64,000 nt of DNA, taken from positions 4,628,501-4,692,500 of the forward strand of contig NZ_CP109007.1 in the NCBI RefSeq assembly GCF_036226665.1, in the 5' to 3' direction. Every line of letters begins with the position of its first letter. Within the stretch, counting starts at the first letter, position 1. The notes under the pieces were generated by a model. The model had not been told where the DNA came from. It saw only the letters and a list, made by a program, of their open reading frames with translations, and did not search any database. Positions 25,415-34,800 of the stretch are shown here, one piece after another. Source of the stretch: Streptomyces sp. NBC_00691. GTDB lineage: Bacteria > Actinomycetota > Actinomycetes > Streptomycetales > Streptomycetaceae. Made by a program: the position numbers and the translations under genes.

Positions 25415-26683
25415 ATGTCCTATCGCGAGCTCGCCACCCGCCCCGTTCTCGCCTGGTCCGCCGTCACCGTCGCCGGTCGGCTCCCCGTGGCCATGGCCCC
25501 GCTCGCCCTCGTCTTCCTCGTCCGGGAACGGCCCGGCGGGTACTCGCTCGGCGCCGTCCTCGCCGCCGCGTACGTCCTCGGGGAGATCGTCGCCGCGCCC
25601 GTCCTCGGCCTGCGGCTGAACGCCGAGCGCGCGCGGCCCCAGCTCGTCGCCGGACTCGCCGTCGGGGCCGCCGGGTTCGCGGGCCTCGGGCTCGTGCCCG
25701 GGGCGCACCCCGCCGTGCTCGCCGCCCTCGCGCTGCTCGCCGGCGCCGGACCGGCCGCCGTTCCCGGCGGCCTGCGCGCCCTCCTCACCAGCCTCGTCCC
25801 CGAGCGGGCCGTGACCCAGGCGATGAGCATGGAGTCGGTGCTGACCTTCGGCATCTGGGCCGCCGCTCCCGCCCTCGCCACCGGCCTCGCGCTCGGCGTC
25901 GACCCCGCCGTTCCCCTGCTGCTCATGGGCGTCCTCATGGGCCTGTCCGTCGCCGGGCTGTGGGCGCTCCCGCCGGGCTGGCAGCAGGAGGCCAGGGAGG
26001 ACGGCACGACGCTGCGACGGGCGCTGCTGCGGGTCTGGCCGGTGTACGTCCTGGGGGCGGCGAGCCTGACCCTGCTCGCGCTCGCCGAACTGATCCTGCC
26101 CGCCCTGCTCGAACAGCGCGGGATCGGCATCGGCTGGGCGGGACCGCTGCTCGCCGGGTTCTCGATCGGCTCGGCGGTCGGCGCGTTCGTGTACGGCCTG
26201 CGGGGGCACTGGCCGGGCCCCCTCGCCGTCCAGTCCCTCCTCCTGGTCCTGGCCGTGGCCTCGGGCGTCGCCCTGGTGGCCCTCCTGCCGTGGACGGCGG
26301 CCATCGCCGTGGCCCTGGTCGCCGCCGGGCTCCTCCAGGCCCCCGCCATGCTCACCCGGAACCTGGCCCTGCGGCAGCTCCTGCCGCCGTCCGCGCTCGC
26401 CGCCGGGTACTCGGTGATGTACGCGGCCGTGGGCGCCGGTTACGCGGCGAGCGGCACCCTGGCGGGCGGCCTGCTCAAGGTCGTCGCGCCGTCGACGGCG
26501 ATCCTCTGCGGGGTCGCCCTGACGGTGCTCCTCACCGCGGTCGCCGCGGTGGGGGAGCGGCGGCTCCTGCGGGAGGCCCCGGAAGCTCAGGAAGCGGCCT
26601 CCGGGACGACCTCCGAAGCCGCCTCGGAGACGGCCTCCGAGGCGTTCCCCGCGGACGCGGACGTGCGGAACGTCCGCCGGTAG
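25415..26683 (+). CDS. MFS transporter
   Basis: Protein of 422 residues, about 12 hydrophobic segments (SAVTVAGRLPVAMAPLALVF, then AVLAAAYVLGEIVAAPVLGL, and others). No family-specific substrate motif is seen; a drug or metabolite exporter is likely. The C-terminal ~35 residues are a hydrophilic tail with Glu-Ala-Ser repeats encoded by a 12-bp DNA repeat. The last 97 bp overlap the 3' end of the convergent GlxA-type regulator gene, an unusually long overlap. Confidence 0.85.
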   Translation: MSYRELATRPVLAWSAVTVAGRLPVAMAPLALVFLVRERPGGYSLGAVLAAAYVLGEIVAAPVLGLRLNAERARPQLVAGLAVGAAGFAGLGLVPGAHPAVLAALALLAGAGPAAVPGGLRALLTSLVPERAVTQAMSMESVLTFGIWAAAPALATGLALGVDPAVPLLLMGVLMGLSVAGLWALPPGWQQEAREDGTTLRRALLRVWPVYVLGAASLTLLALAELILPALLEQRGIGIGWAGPLLAGFSIGSAVGAFVYGLRGHWPGPLAVQSLLLVLAVASGVALVALLPWTAAIAVALVAAGLLQAPAMLTRNLALRQLLPPSALAAGYSVMYAAVGAGYAASGTLAGGLLKVVAPSTAILCGVALTVLLTAVAAVGERRLLREAPEAQEAASGTTSEAASETASEAFPADADVRNVRR

Positions 26684-27693
26684 GACGTCGGTGTCACCCC
26701 GATCGCGCTCATCAGGTGCACCCGCAGCGACTGCGCCGTGCCGAATCCGGCGTCCTGCGCGACCCGGTCGACGGGCAGGCCCGTGGACTCCAGGAGGTGC
26801 CGGGCGCGTTCGACCCGCTGCTGGGTCAGCCACTGGCCGGGGCTGACGCCCACCTCGTCACGGAAGCGGCGGGTGAACGTCCGTACGCTCATCGCCTCCT
26901 TCTCGGCCAGGTCCCGCAGCTGGATCGGCTCGTGGAGGTGGGCGAGCGCCCATGCCCGCGCGGTGGTCGTGGTGTGGGTCCCGGCCTCCGGCAGGGGCCG
27001 CTCGATGTACTGGGCCTGGCCGCCGTCCCGGTGCGGCGGTACGACGGTCCTGCGGGCGACGTCGTTGGCGACGGCCGTGCCGTGGTCGCGGCGCACGATG
27101 TGCAGGCACAGGTCGATCCCGGCGGCCACGCCCGCCGAGGTGAGGACGTCGCCGTCGTCGACGAACAGCACGTCCGCGTCGACCCGCACGCGCGGGAAGA
27201 GCCGCTGGAAGTGCTCGGCCGAGGACCAGTGGGTGGTGGCCGGGCGCCCGTCCAGGTACCCGGCGGCGGCGAGCACGTACCCGCCGGTGCAGATGGAGAC
27301 GAGCCGGGTGCCGGGCCGGATGTGGGCGAGCGCGGCGGCCAGTTCGTCGGTGAGCCGTCCCTCGTCGTAGACCGGGCCCAGCTCGTACGAGGCGGGGACG
27401 ACGACGGTGTCGGCGGTGGCGAGGGCCTCCGGGCCGTGTTCGACGTGGATCGAGAAGTCGGCGTCCGTCGGCACCGGGCCCGCGGCCGTCGCGCAGGTGA
27501 CTATCTCGTACAACAGCCGTCCCCCGGGCGTGCGGGCGCGGCCGAAGATGCGGTGCGGAATGCCCAGCTCGAAGGGGAGGAGGCCGGGCAGCGCGAGCAC
27601 GGCGACGCGGTGCGGGGGCGGTTCGGGCGACGGCGGCACGGGCGGTGCTCCCTCCGGAGACCGGTCGGAATTCAGTGGTGGTGTAGACCACAT
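26587..27693 (-). CDS. GlxA family transcriptional regulator (DJ-1/PfpI plus AraC)
   Basis: Protein of 368 residues. Residues 20-190 are a DJ-1/PfpI-like domain (RVAVLALPGLLPFELGIPHR, LVSICTGGYVLAAAGYLDGR). From about 250 there are two AraC helix-turn-helix motifs (QLRDLAEKEAMSVRTFTRRF, then VDRVAQDAGFGTAQSLRVHL). It would regulate the divergent MFS gene at 27714, whose start is only 20 bp away. The chosen ATG (27693) and the MFS GTG flank a palindrome. The tail (SASAGNASEAVSEAASEVV) is encoded by the repeat shared with the convergent MFS gene. Confidence 0.88.
   Translation of the reverse strand: MWSTPPLNSDRSPEGAPPVPPSPEPPPHRVAVLALPGLLPFELGIPHRIFGRARTPGGRLLYEIVTCATAAGPVPTDADFSIHVEHGPEALATADTVVVPASYELGPVYDEGRLTDELAAALAHIRPGTRLVSICTGGYVLAAAGYLDGRPATTHWSSAEHFQRLFPRVRVDADVLFVDDGDVLTSAGVAAGIDLCLHIVRRDHGTAVANDVARRTVVPPHRDGGQAQYIERPLPEAGTHTTTTARAWALAHLHEPIQLRDLAEKEAMSVRTFTRRFRDEVGVSPGQWLTQQRVERARHLLESTGLPVDRVAQDAGFGTAQSLRVHLMSAIGVTPTSYRRTFRTSASAGNASEAVSEAASEVVPEAAS
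26591..26638. repeat. 12-bp tandem repeat, four copies, in a two-gene overlap
   Basis: Four units near GAAGCGGCCTCC (26591-26602, 26603-26614, 26615-26626, 26627-26638). It is read in sense by the MFS gene as S/T-E-A-A-type repeats and in antisense by the GlxA gene as S-E-A/V repeats. Confidence 0.75.
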
Positions 27694-27707
27694 GGTGATA
27701 GGTCTAC
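27678..27707. promoter_or_regulatory. GTGGTNTAGACCAC-like palindrome between divergent starts
   Basis: GTGGTGTAGACCAC (27678-27691) is a near-perfect palindrome resembling GntR-family sites, including DasR dre sites (core TGGTCTAGACCA). A second half, GGTCTAC (27701-27707), mirrors GTAGACC (27683-27689). The element touches the GlxA start codon and precedes the MFS start by 6 bp, so one bound protein could block both genes. Confidence 0.45.
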
Positions 27708-27713
27708 CTCTCC

Positions 27714-28961
27714 GTGACGGACAACACGTACAAGTCTGAGGCCGCCGAGCGGATTCCCGCCCCGGCCGAGCCGCCCGCACTGTGGAACCGTAACTTCCGG
27801 CTCTTCTTCGCCGCCCGGGCCGTCGCCGTCTTCGGCGAGGGCATGGTTCCGGTCGCCTTCGCCGCCGGACTCCTCGGCGCCGGCCACTCCGGCGCCACCG
27901 TCGGCTACGCGCTCGGCGGCTGGACCGCCGCCTTCGCGCTCTTCGTCCTCTTCGGCGGAGTCCTCGCCGACCGCTTCACCGCCCGGCGCATGATGATCCT
28001 CGCGGACCTGCTGCGGCTCCCCGGAGCGGCCGTCCTCGCCGTCACCTTCACCCTCGGCGGCCCGCCCCTCTGGGCGGTCTACACCCTCTCCGTCCTCAGC
28101 GGCGTCGGCGCCGCCCTCTTCCAGCCGGGCGTCGCCTCGACCATCCCGCGCATCGCCCCCGACGTGCAGCGCGCCAACGCCGTCCTCCGGGTCGTCGAGG
28201 CCCTCATGATCATGGCGGGTCCGGCGGCCGCGGGCGTGCTCGTCGCCGTGTGGAACGCGGGCGCCGCCTTCGCCGTCAACGGCGCGACCTTCGCGGTCAG
28301 CGCCCTCTGCCTCACCCTGATGCGGATCGCCCCGATCCCCTCCGACTCCCTGCGGCGGGACTCACTCGGCGCTGAACTCGTCGGCGGCTGGACGGAGTTC
28401 AGGGCGCGGAACTGGCTCTGGGGCGTCATCGCCATCTGGACCGTGTACGGGCTCACCGTGGCCGGCCCCATGGTGCCGCTCACCGCGAGCCTGGTCACCG
28501 GGGACCACGGCTCGGCCGCGTACGGCGTGCTCATGGCCGTCAACGGCGCGGGCAGCGCCGTCGGTGGCCTGCTCGCCCTCCGGCTGCGCCCGCGCACGCC
28601 CCTCGCGGCGGGCGCGGTCGCCCTCCTCGGCCTCCCCGTGAACCTCGCGCTGCTCGGCCTGGGCGCGCCCGTGGCGCTGCTCGGCGCGGGCCAGTTCATC
28701 GGGGGCGCGGCCTTCGCGTTCTGGCTGGTGATGTGGTCGACGGCCGTGCAGACGCACGTACCGCAGGAGGCCCTGAACCGGATGCACGCGTACGACGTGG
28801 CCGGCTCGCTCCTGATGATGGGCGTCGGGCGCACCCTGTCGGGGCCGGTGGCGGCGGCGGTCGGCACGGAGGAGGTCCTGCTGACGGGGGCGGGGATCGC
28901 GGTGCTCGTGGTGGGTGCGCTCCTCGCGGTACGGCCGATCAGGACACTGCCGAGGGTGTGA
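27714..28961 (+). CDS. MFS transporter (enterobactin/drug exporter type)
   Basis: Protein of 415 residues, GTG start. Twelve hydrophobic segments; motif A is FGGVLADRFTARRMMILADL (G-x-x-x-D-R-x-x-R-R pattern), as in MFS_3/EntS-like exporters. NRNFRLFFAARAVAVFGEGM at the N terminus is typical of the group. The gene is controlled together with the divergent GlxA regulator. The substrate is unknown. Confidence 0.9.
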   Translation: MTDNTYKSEAAERIPAPAEPPALWNRNFRLFFAARAVAVFGEGMVPVAFAAGLLGAGHSGATVGYALGGWTAAFALFVLFGGVLADRFTARRMMILADLLRLPGAAVLAVTFTLGGPPLWAVYTLSVLSGVGAALFQPGVASTIPRIAPDVQRANAVLRVVEALMIMAGPAAAGVLVAVWNAGAAFAVNGATFAVSALCLTLMRIAPIPSDSLRRDSLGAELVGGWTEFRARNWLWGVIAIWTVYGLTVAGPMVPLTASLVTGDHGSAAYGVLMAVNGAGSAVGGLLALRLRPRTPLAAGAVALLGLPVNLALLGLGAPVALLGAGQFIGGAAFAFWLVMWSTAVQTHVPQEALNRMHAYDVAGSLLMMGVGRTLSGPVAAAVGTEEVLLTGAGIAVLVVGALLAVRPIRTLPRV

Positions 28962-28980
28962 GCGGGCGGCGCGGTCTCCG

Positions 28981-29064
28981 GTCCGTGGCCCGGTGCATGT
29001 CACGGTTCATGTCCCGGTCCGTGGCCCGGAGCATGTCCCGATCCGTGTCCCGATCCGTTCGAAA
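28981..29064. repeat. 12-bp tandem repeat, six to seven degenerate copies
   Basis: Units near GTCCGTGTCCCG run from 28981 to about 29064. They also form a 36-bp higher-order period (28981-29016 and 29017-29052, about 30 of 36 positions equal). The array lies between two MFS genes, upstream of the ribosome site of the second. It is in frame with a possible N-terminal extension of that gene, but the extension is unlikely to be made. Confidence 0.75.
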
Positions 29065-29106
29065 GCTGTCATCCGGGCCAATGGTCGGGTACGGGGGCGG
29101 ACAGGG

Positions 29107-30483
29107 ATGCTCAGTGGCATGGCCCAGACAACCGAGACGCCGCCCGCCGATACGCCCGACGGGCGGGCTCCCCGCAGCCCCGCCGCTCCCGCCGCATCCG
29201 CCCCGCACGGCGGCCCGCGCCCGCCCCGCACTCCCCGCCTCCACCGGGCCTGGTTCGTCGCGGCGGTCACCTTCGTCACGATCATCGGCGCGGCCGCGTT
29301 CGCGTCGCTCCCCGGCCTGCTGATCGAGCCGCTGCACCAGGAGTTCGACTGGTCGCGGGGCACGATCGGCTTCGCCGTCTCGGTCAACCTCGCCCTCTAC
29401 GGCCTCACGGCCCCCTTCGCCGCCGCCCTCATGGACCGCTTCGGCATCCGCCGGATCGTGGCGGTGGCGCTGTCCGTCATCGCGCTGGGCTCGGTGCTCA
29501 CGGTGTGGATGACGGCGGCCTGGCAGCTCGTCCTCTTCTGGGGCGTGCTCGTCGGGCTCGGCAGCGGCTCGATGGCCCTCGCGTTCGCGGCGACCGTCAC
29601 CAACCGCTGGTTCGTCGCCCGCCGGGGCCTGGTGACGGGCATCCTCACGGCGGCCGGCGCGTCCGGGCAGCTGGTGTTCCTGCCGCTGCTGTCCTGGCTG
29701 GTCGAGCACCACGGCTGGCGCCCGGCGGCCGTGACCGTGGCGCTCGCCGCGCTCGCGGTGGTCCCGTTCGTGTGGCTGCTGCTCCGGGACCACCCTGCGG
29801 ACGTCGGACTCGCCCCGTACGGCGGGGAGTACGCGGAGAAGCCGGCGCCCGTCACGGGCGCGGCCCGGCGTGCGGTCACGGTGCTGTTCAAGGCGGCCCG
29901 CACAGGCCCGTTCTGGCTCCTGGCGGGAACGTTCGCGATCTGCGGCGCGTCGACGAACGGCCTGGTGAAGACCCACTTCGTACCAGCGGCCCACGACCAC
30001 GGGATGCCGGTGACGGCCGCGGCGGGACTGCTCGCGGTCATCGGGGTCTTCGACGTCGTCGGCACGATCGCCTCGGGCTGGTTCACCGACCGCTTCGAGG
30101 CCCGCCGGCTCCTCGCGGTCTACTACGCGCTCCGCGGCGTCTCGCTCCTCTTCCTGCCGATGCTGCTCGCGCCGTCCGTGCACCCGCCCATGCTGTTCTT
30201 CATCGTGTTCTACGGCCTGGACTGGGTGGCCACGGTCCCGCCGACGATCGCCCTGTGCCGTGAGCACTACGGCGAGGACTCGGCGATCGTCTTCGGCTGG
30301 GTCCTCGCCTCCCACCAGGTGGGCGCGGCCGCCGTCGCGTTCGCCGGCGGAGTGGCCCGTGACGTCTTCGGCTCGTACGACCTCGTCTGGTACGCCTCGG
30401 GCGCGCTGTGCGCGGCGGCGGCCCTGATGGCCCTCGTGATCCGCCGACCCCGGACGGGGGCGGTGTCCCTGGCGGGAGCATGA
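29107..30483 (+). CDS. MFS transporter (monocarboxylate/oxalate-formate type)
   Basis: Protein of 458 residues, 12 predicted membrane segments. PGLLIEPLHQEFDWSRGTIG at the N-terminal loop and LMDRFGIRRIVAVALSVIAL (motif A) are characteristic of the OFA/monocarboxylate branch. The ATG at 29107 has GGGGGCGG at 29093-29100; an ATG at 29119 is possible. It may import an organic acid, which would suit a catabolic region, but no direct evidence ties it to the operator regulon. Confidence 0.88.
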   Translation: MLSGMAQTTETPPADTPDGRAPRSPAAPAASAPHGGPRPPRTPRLHRAWFVAAVTFVTIIGAAAFASLPGLLIEPLHQEFDWSRGTIGFAVSVNLALYGLTAPFAAALMDRFGIRRIVAVALSVIALGSVLTVWMTAAWQLVLFWGVLVGLGSGSMALAFAATVTNRWFVARRGLVTGILTAAGASGQLVFLPLLSWLVEHHGWRPAAVTVALAALAVVPFVWLLLRDHPADVGLAPYGGEYAEKPAPVTGAARRAVTVLFKAARTGPFWLLAGTFAICGASTNGLVKTHFVPAAHDHGMPVTAAAGLLAVIGVFDVVGTIASGWFTDRFEARRLLAVYYALRGVSLLFLPMLLAPSVHPPMLFFIVFYGLDWVATVPPTIALCREHYGEDSAIVFGWVLASHQVGAAAVAFAGGVARDVFGSYDLVWYASGALCAAAALMALVIRRPRTGAVSLAGA

Positions 30484-31085
30484 TGGCCGGCGGGGGTGAT
30501 CGCATGAGCGGCCGGGACATGGGTGTGCGGGTGCCGGGCGTCCGGCACGTGCGCGACCGGGACGGGAGCGCAAGGGAACCGGAGGAGCGGGGCGAGGGCC
30601 GTACGTACGGCCGGATGCTGTGGGTCTCGGTGCTGGCCCTGCTCCTGGAGGGGGCGATCGCCCTGATCCTGCTCGTGGTGTTCGGCGACGCCGGGCAGCC
30701 CGAGCCGGGCGAGGAGCGCCTCAGCGCCCTGACCCTCCTCGCGCTCCCGCTCCTCGCGGTGGTGGGCCTGATCCCGACGTTCGCGGTCTCCGCCGTGCTC
30801 GTGCTGCCGGTCGTGCTCCTCGGCGAGGGCCTGACGCGCCGCCTGGGCGGGCGTCCGACCGGCTGGCAGCTGCTCCTGTCGACCGCCGCCGGGGCCCTGT
30901 CGTGGCCGCTCGCGGGCGGGCCGGGCTGGCTGGTGGCCACGGTGTGCCTGGCCGCGGCTGTCCTCGTCACGCGCCACGCGCGACGGGGCTCCTTCGTGGC
31001 CCTGCTGGTCTGGGGGACCGTCGCGGTGCTGACGGTGTTCCTGCTGGGAGGCGCGGTGGTGTACGCGGGCGTGACCGGGGCCTGA
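30483..31085 (+). CDS. Small integral membrane protein of unknown function
   Basis: About 200 residues. After a charged N-terminal segment of ~45 residues there are four or five hydrophobic stretches (VLALLLEGAIALILLVVFG, LLALPLLAVVGLIPTFAVSA, ATVCLAAAVLVT, VLTVFLLGGAVVYAG). The start overlaps the MFS stop; ATG 30504, with GGGGG upstream, may be the true start. I do not recognise a family. Coupling suggests co-expression with the transporter. Confidence 0.7.
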   Translation: MAGGGDRMSGRDMGVRVPGVRHVRDRDGSAREPEERGEGRTYGRMLWVSVLALLLEGAIALILLVVFGDAGQPEPGEERLSALTLLALPLLAVVGLIPTFAVSAVLVLPVVLLGEGLTRRLGGRPTGWQLLLSTAAGALSWPLAGGPGWLVATVCLAAAVLVTRHARRGSFVALLVWGTVAVLTVFLLGGAVVYAGVTGA

Positions 31086-31132
31086 GTCGGACTCCGCCCA
31101 GGGCCCCGGCCGGGCCTGGGCACCCGGCCGCC

Positions 31133-31747
31133 CTAGGAACTCAGCCGCCCGAACCTCCCCCGGTGGAACAGCAGCGGTGAGGGCCCCCCGTCCTCCGCCG
31201 CGCCCAGCGACTCCACCCGTCCCACCACGATCAGATGGTCGCCGCCGGTGTGCACGGTGGTGATCGCGCAGTCGATCCAGGCGGGCGCGCCGGCGAGCCG
31301 GGGGGAGCCCGTGACCGGGGCCGGGGTCCAGTCGACTCCGGCGAACTTGTCCGCACCGCTGACCGCGAACGACCGGCACAGCGGGCCCTGGTCGGCTCCG
31401 AGGATGTTGACGCAGAAGGTGCCCGCGGCCGCGATCCGGGGCCAGGTCGTCGACGTACGGGCGACCATGAAGGCGACCAGGGGCGGGTCGAGGGAGAGGG
31501 AGGCGAAGGACTGGCAGGCGAACCCGGCCGGTCCTTCCGCGTCGAGCGCGGTCACGACGGTGACCCCGCTCGCGAAGTGGCCGAGGACGCGGCGGAATTC
31601 GGCCGGGTCGACGGGCGGTCGCTCGTCCTCCCGTACCGCGCGCAGTACCGGCCGGGGCAGTGGTTCCACGGCCGTCGGCGAACCGGCCGCTCTCAGGTGT
31701 CGGACGACGGTGGCCGCCATCCCCGCGTGTCCCATCACACCGCCCAT
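31133..31747 (-). CDS. Flavin reductase-like domain protein
   Basis: About 204 residues. The FMN-binding split-barrel is clear: FRRVLGHFASGVTVVTALDA, then GFACQSFASLSLDPPLVAFM and GTFCVNILGADQGPL. This is the small reductase partner of two-component flavin monooxygenases such as HsaB or HpaC. No matching large monooxygenase is next to it. The start is set at the ATG (31747) just downstream of a perfect operator; a longer open frame would read through the operator and is rejected. It is a probable member of the scattered regulon. Confidence 0.88.
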   Translation of the reverse strand: MGGVMGHAGMAATVVRHLRAAGSPTAVEPLPRPVLRAVREDERPPVDPAEFRRVLGHFASGVTVVTALDAEGPAGFACQSFASLSLDPPLVAFMVARTSTTWPRIAAAGTFCVNILGADQGPLCRSFAVSGADKFAGVDWTPAPVTGSPRLAGAPAWIDCAITTVHTGGDHLIVVGRVESLGAAEDGGPSPLLFHRGRFGRLSS

Positions 31748-31752
31748 TGAAC

Positions 31753-31767
31753 CTGACGGTTCGTCAG
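31753..31767 (-). promoter_or_regulatory. CTGAC-N5-GTCAG operator at the flavin reductase gene
   Basis: CTGACGGTTCGTCAG, with 6-bp arms (CTGACG/CGTCAG), 5 bp upstream of the start codon. Binding here would block transcription or translation initiation directly. Confidence 0.7.
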
Positions 31768-31815
31768 ATGAGAAGGGGCGGGCGGTGTGGAGACCCGGCG
31801 GGCGGGCCGCACGCG

Positions 31816-31858
31816 AGAGCCCCCGGGGCGACGGCCGGACCGTCACCCCAGGGGCTCT
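31816..31858 (-). terminator. Terminator hairpin of the large secreted-protein gene
   Basis: Nested stem AGAGCCCC, GGGG, GACGG paired with CCGTC, CCCC, GGGGCTCT around loop CCGGA, 20 bp after the stop at 31879 on the minus strand. Confidence 0.75.
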
Positions 31859-31878
31859 TCAACCGTCCGAACGGGAGG

Positions 31879-34800
31879 TCAGCCGACGACCGCACCCGTC
31901 GCCCGGGTCCAGGCGACACCCGAGGAGTGCCCGGTGCGGAGAGCGGTCACCCTGACGGTGATCCGCGTCCCGCGCTGAGCCTTGGCGGGCGTGAACGTGG
32001 CGCGGGTGGCCCCGCCGATCGCCCGTCCGTTCGCGTACCACTGGTAGGCGTACGAGGTCGGCGCCGGCGTCCACGTGCCCCGGTTCAGGCCGAGCGTCCG
32101 CCCGACCTTGACCGTGCCGGTGACGGAGGGCGCACTGGTCGCCTTCGGCGCGTATCCGTACGCGACGGTGTACCCGACGGTCGTGTACGCCCCGCTCAGG
32201 TGCCCGGTGCGGTGAGCCGTCACGGTCACCGAGAGCTTCTTCCCGGCGACGGCGCCGCCGATGACGTACGTCGACGCGGTCGCGCCGGAGATCGCGACGC
32301 CGTTGGCCCGCCACTGGTAGGCGTACGAGGTCGGCGCGGGCGACCAGGTGCCGACCACGGCGGTCATCCGGTTGCCGACCCGCGGGGAGCCGGAGACGTA
32401 CGGCAGTCTGGTGGCTCGGGGCGCGACGCCCTTCACCACCGGCGCGCCGCTCGTCGCGGTCACCTGTGGATGTCCGGCCTTCCGCGCCGTCACCGCCAGG
32501 GACAGCTGCCGGCCCTGGAGCGCGGCGGGAATCGTGTACGTGGAGGCCGTCGCCCCCGCGATCGCGACCCCGTTCGCCCGCCACTGGTACGTGTACCCCT
32601 CGGCGGCCGGCGTCCAAGCCCCGGCCGTCGCCGTCACCTTGCCGCCGACGACGACGGTGCCGGTGATGCCGGGGGCGGCGGTGGCGCGGAGGGGGGCGAC
32701 GACGGTGACCCGGCCCCGCGCGTACGTGTCGCCGTCGTGCGTGACCACGTTCAGGTTCAGCGCGGTGCGCGGAGCGTTCGTCAGATCCAGCGCGACGCTC
32801 ATGCTCCGCCGGTCGGGAGCGACGGAGACCGTGGTCGAGCGGGCACGGAAGCCGCCACCGGACACCTCGACGACGTCCTTCTCGTGCAGCGCCGCACCGG
32901 TGACCGTCATGGTGACCTTCCCGGCGCCGACGGTGCCGGGACTCACGGCGGTGACGGCCCGGGTCACGGTGCCACAGACGGACGGGCAGAACGCCGTGGC
33001 CCGCACCTCGGTGGGCGCCTGGGCGGGAACGGACGGCAGCCCGATCACGAGGGTGGTCGGCCGGGAGTCGTTCGTGTAGCTCTCGCCGGGGACCTGGCAG
33101 TCGTAGTACCCGCGGCTGCTCCCGTCGCAGAGATCCGAGCGGGTCTCGTCGTACAGCCGGGGCGTGGGCGTCCTGCGGAGCTCCTGCGCCGGCGTGAACG
33201 ACAGCCTCACCACGTCGTTCGCCGCCGTCGGAAGCACCGCGCAGAGCGTGGACCTCTGCTCGGACAGCGTGTCGACGAGCGGACCGAAGCCGTACGTGAT
33301 GTCCGGGACGCGCACGCACTCCGGCGCGGGCCCGGCCGCCGTGGCGATGCGGGCGGCGTCGAGGCGGTAGGCGGGGGTGGTGGTGCCGCCGTACCCGACC
33401 CGGACGATCGCCTGGTAGCCCGCGGAGCCGGAGACGGCGCAACCGGGGCCGAAGGACGGACACGCGGCTTCGCCGCGGGCGTCGTACACCCCGAGTCCGA
33501 TCGCGCCCGCCGCCGCCGTGTACCGGGCGGCGAGGTGCAGGGTGTCCCGTGCGTCCGGAGTGGTCACCCGGTGGCACACGAGGGTGCCGTCCTCGGCCGT
33601 GACACCGGCGGCCGACGCGGCGCCGACCTTCGTCGCCGGGGTCGTGACACAGCCGCGCGCGGTGGCGGTGACGTCACGGCGGACGAGGGTGTGCTCGGTG
33701 GGTGTGGCTCCGGCGTCGCCGGGGACGAGGACCGTGTACGAGAGTCCGGGCGTCAGGGCGCAGTCCTCCTCGGTCTCCCCCCAGCCGTTGGTGCCGCAGA
33801 CCCTCTCACCGTGCTCGTCGAGCACGGTGATACCGAGGGGCTGCGGACTCTCGACCCTGATCAGCTCGCGGGCGGAGTGGTCGCCCGCCGGGATGGTCAG
33901 GCACTCGCCGAAGACGCCGTCGCCGGTCCGCACGGTGGCCGCGGCCGGCCGCGCGGTGAAGTCGCCGGCCGGGAAGACGCGGCAGTCGCTCGCCACGTCC
34001 GTCCGGTGCACGGTGAGCCCGTAGCCGCCGGTGGCCCCACCCGCGGGTCCACGCTCCACCAGAAGGCTGTAGGGGGCGGTGCCGTCCAGGCCGCAGGTGC
34101 CCGAGGACAGCTGCTCCTCGGTCCAGCAGAGAAGGGTGCCGGTGGCGTCGATCACCGAGAGGTCGGGCCGCACGCCGTCGTTCTCGGAAGCCGACAGGAC
34201 GGCCACCTGGGAGCCCTGCGGCACCGGCAGGTTCAGGCAGTCGACCTCGCCGGGCACGCCGAGCCCGGCCCGGAGGGGCTGCCCGAGTACCACGGTCTCG
34301 CAGCCCTCGGCGGCGGACCTCCGGTCGAGGATCCGCACGTCCTGGTCGGCGACCAGGGTGTACGTGACGCCCGCGAGGAGCCGGCAGGAGGTCAGGTACT
34401 CGCAGATCCGGCCGCCCGGCGCGTACAACGTGAGCGCGCCGGTGAAGCCGGACGGCTGGATGGCCCGTACGTCGTACCCGCCGGTCGCGGCCGGCGTGAA
34501 CGTCTTGCACCCGGTCGGCGGCGAGACCCGTGTCGGCGCCGTGCCGTAGGCGTTCACCCCGACGGTCGCGCAGCCCACGGGGTGGGAGATCTGCCGGACC
34601 TTCAGGGTGTACGGGACGGGGTAGAGGCCGGCCGAGGGGTTGAGCTGCGCGAGGACGCGGTAGCCGCCGGTTCCCGCGGGCAGCACGCACTCGTAGCCGA
34701 CACTGCAGAGACGCTTGCCCGTGCCGTCGGTGATCCACGCGCTGACGTTGGCGGGCGCTTGGGGCTGGATCTCCGAAGTGACCAGCTCGCCCGGTGCGGC

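Noticed and set aside
28981..29052. 36-bp direct repeats, considered as a CRISPR remnant
   Set aside because: The units are contiguous without spacers, break down into 12-mers, and no cas gene is near.
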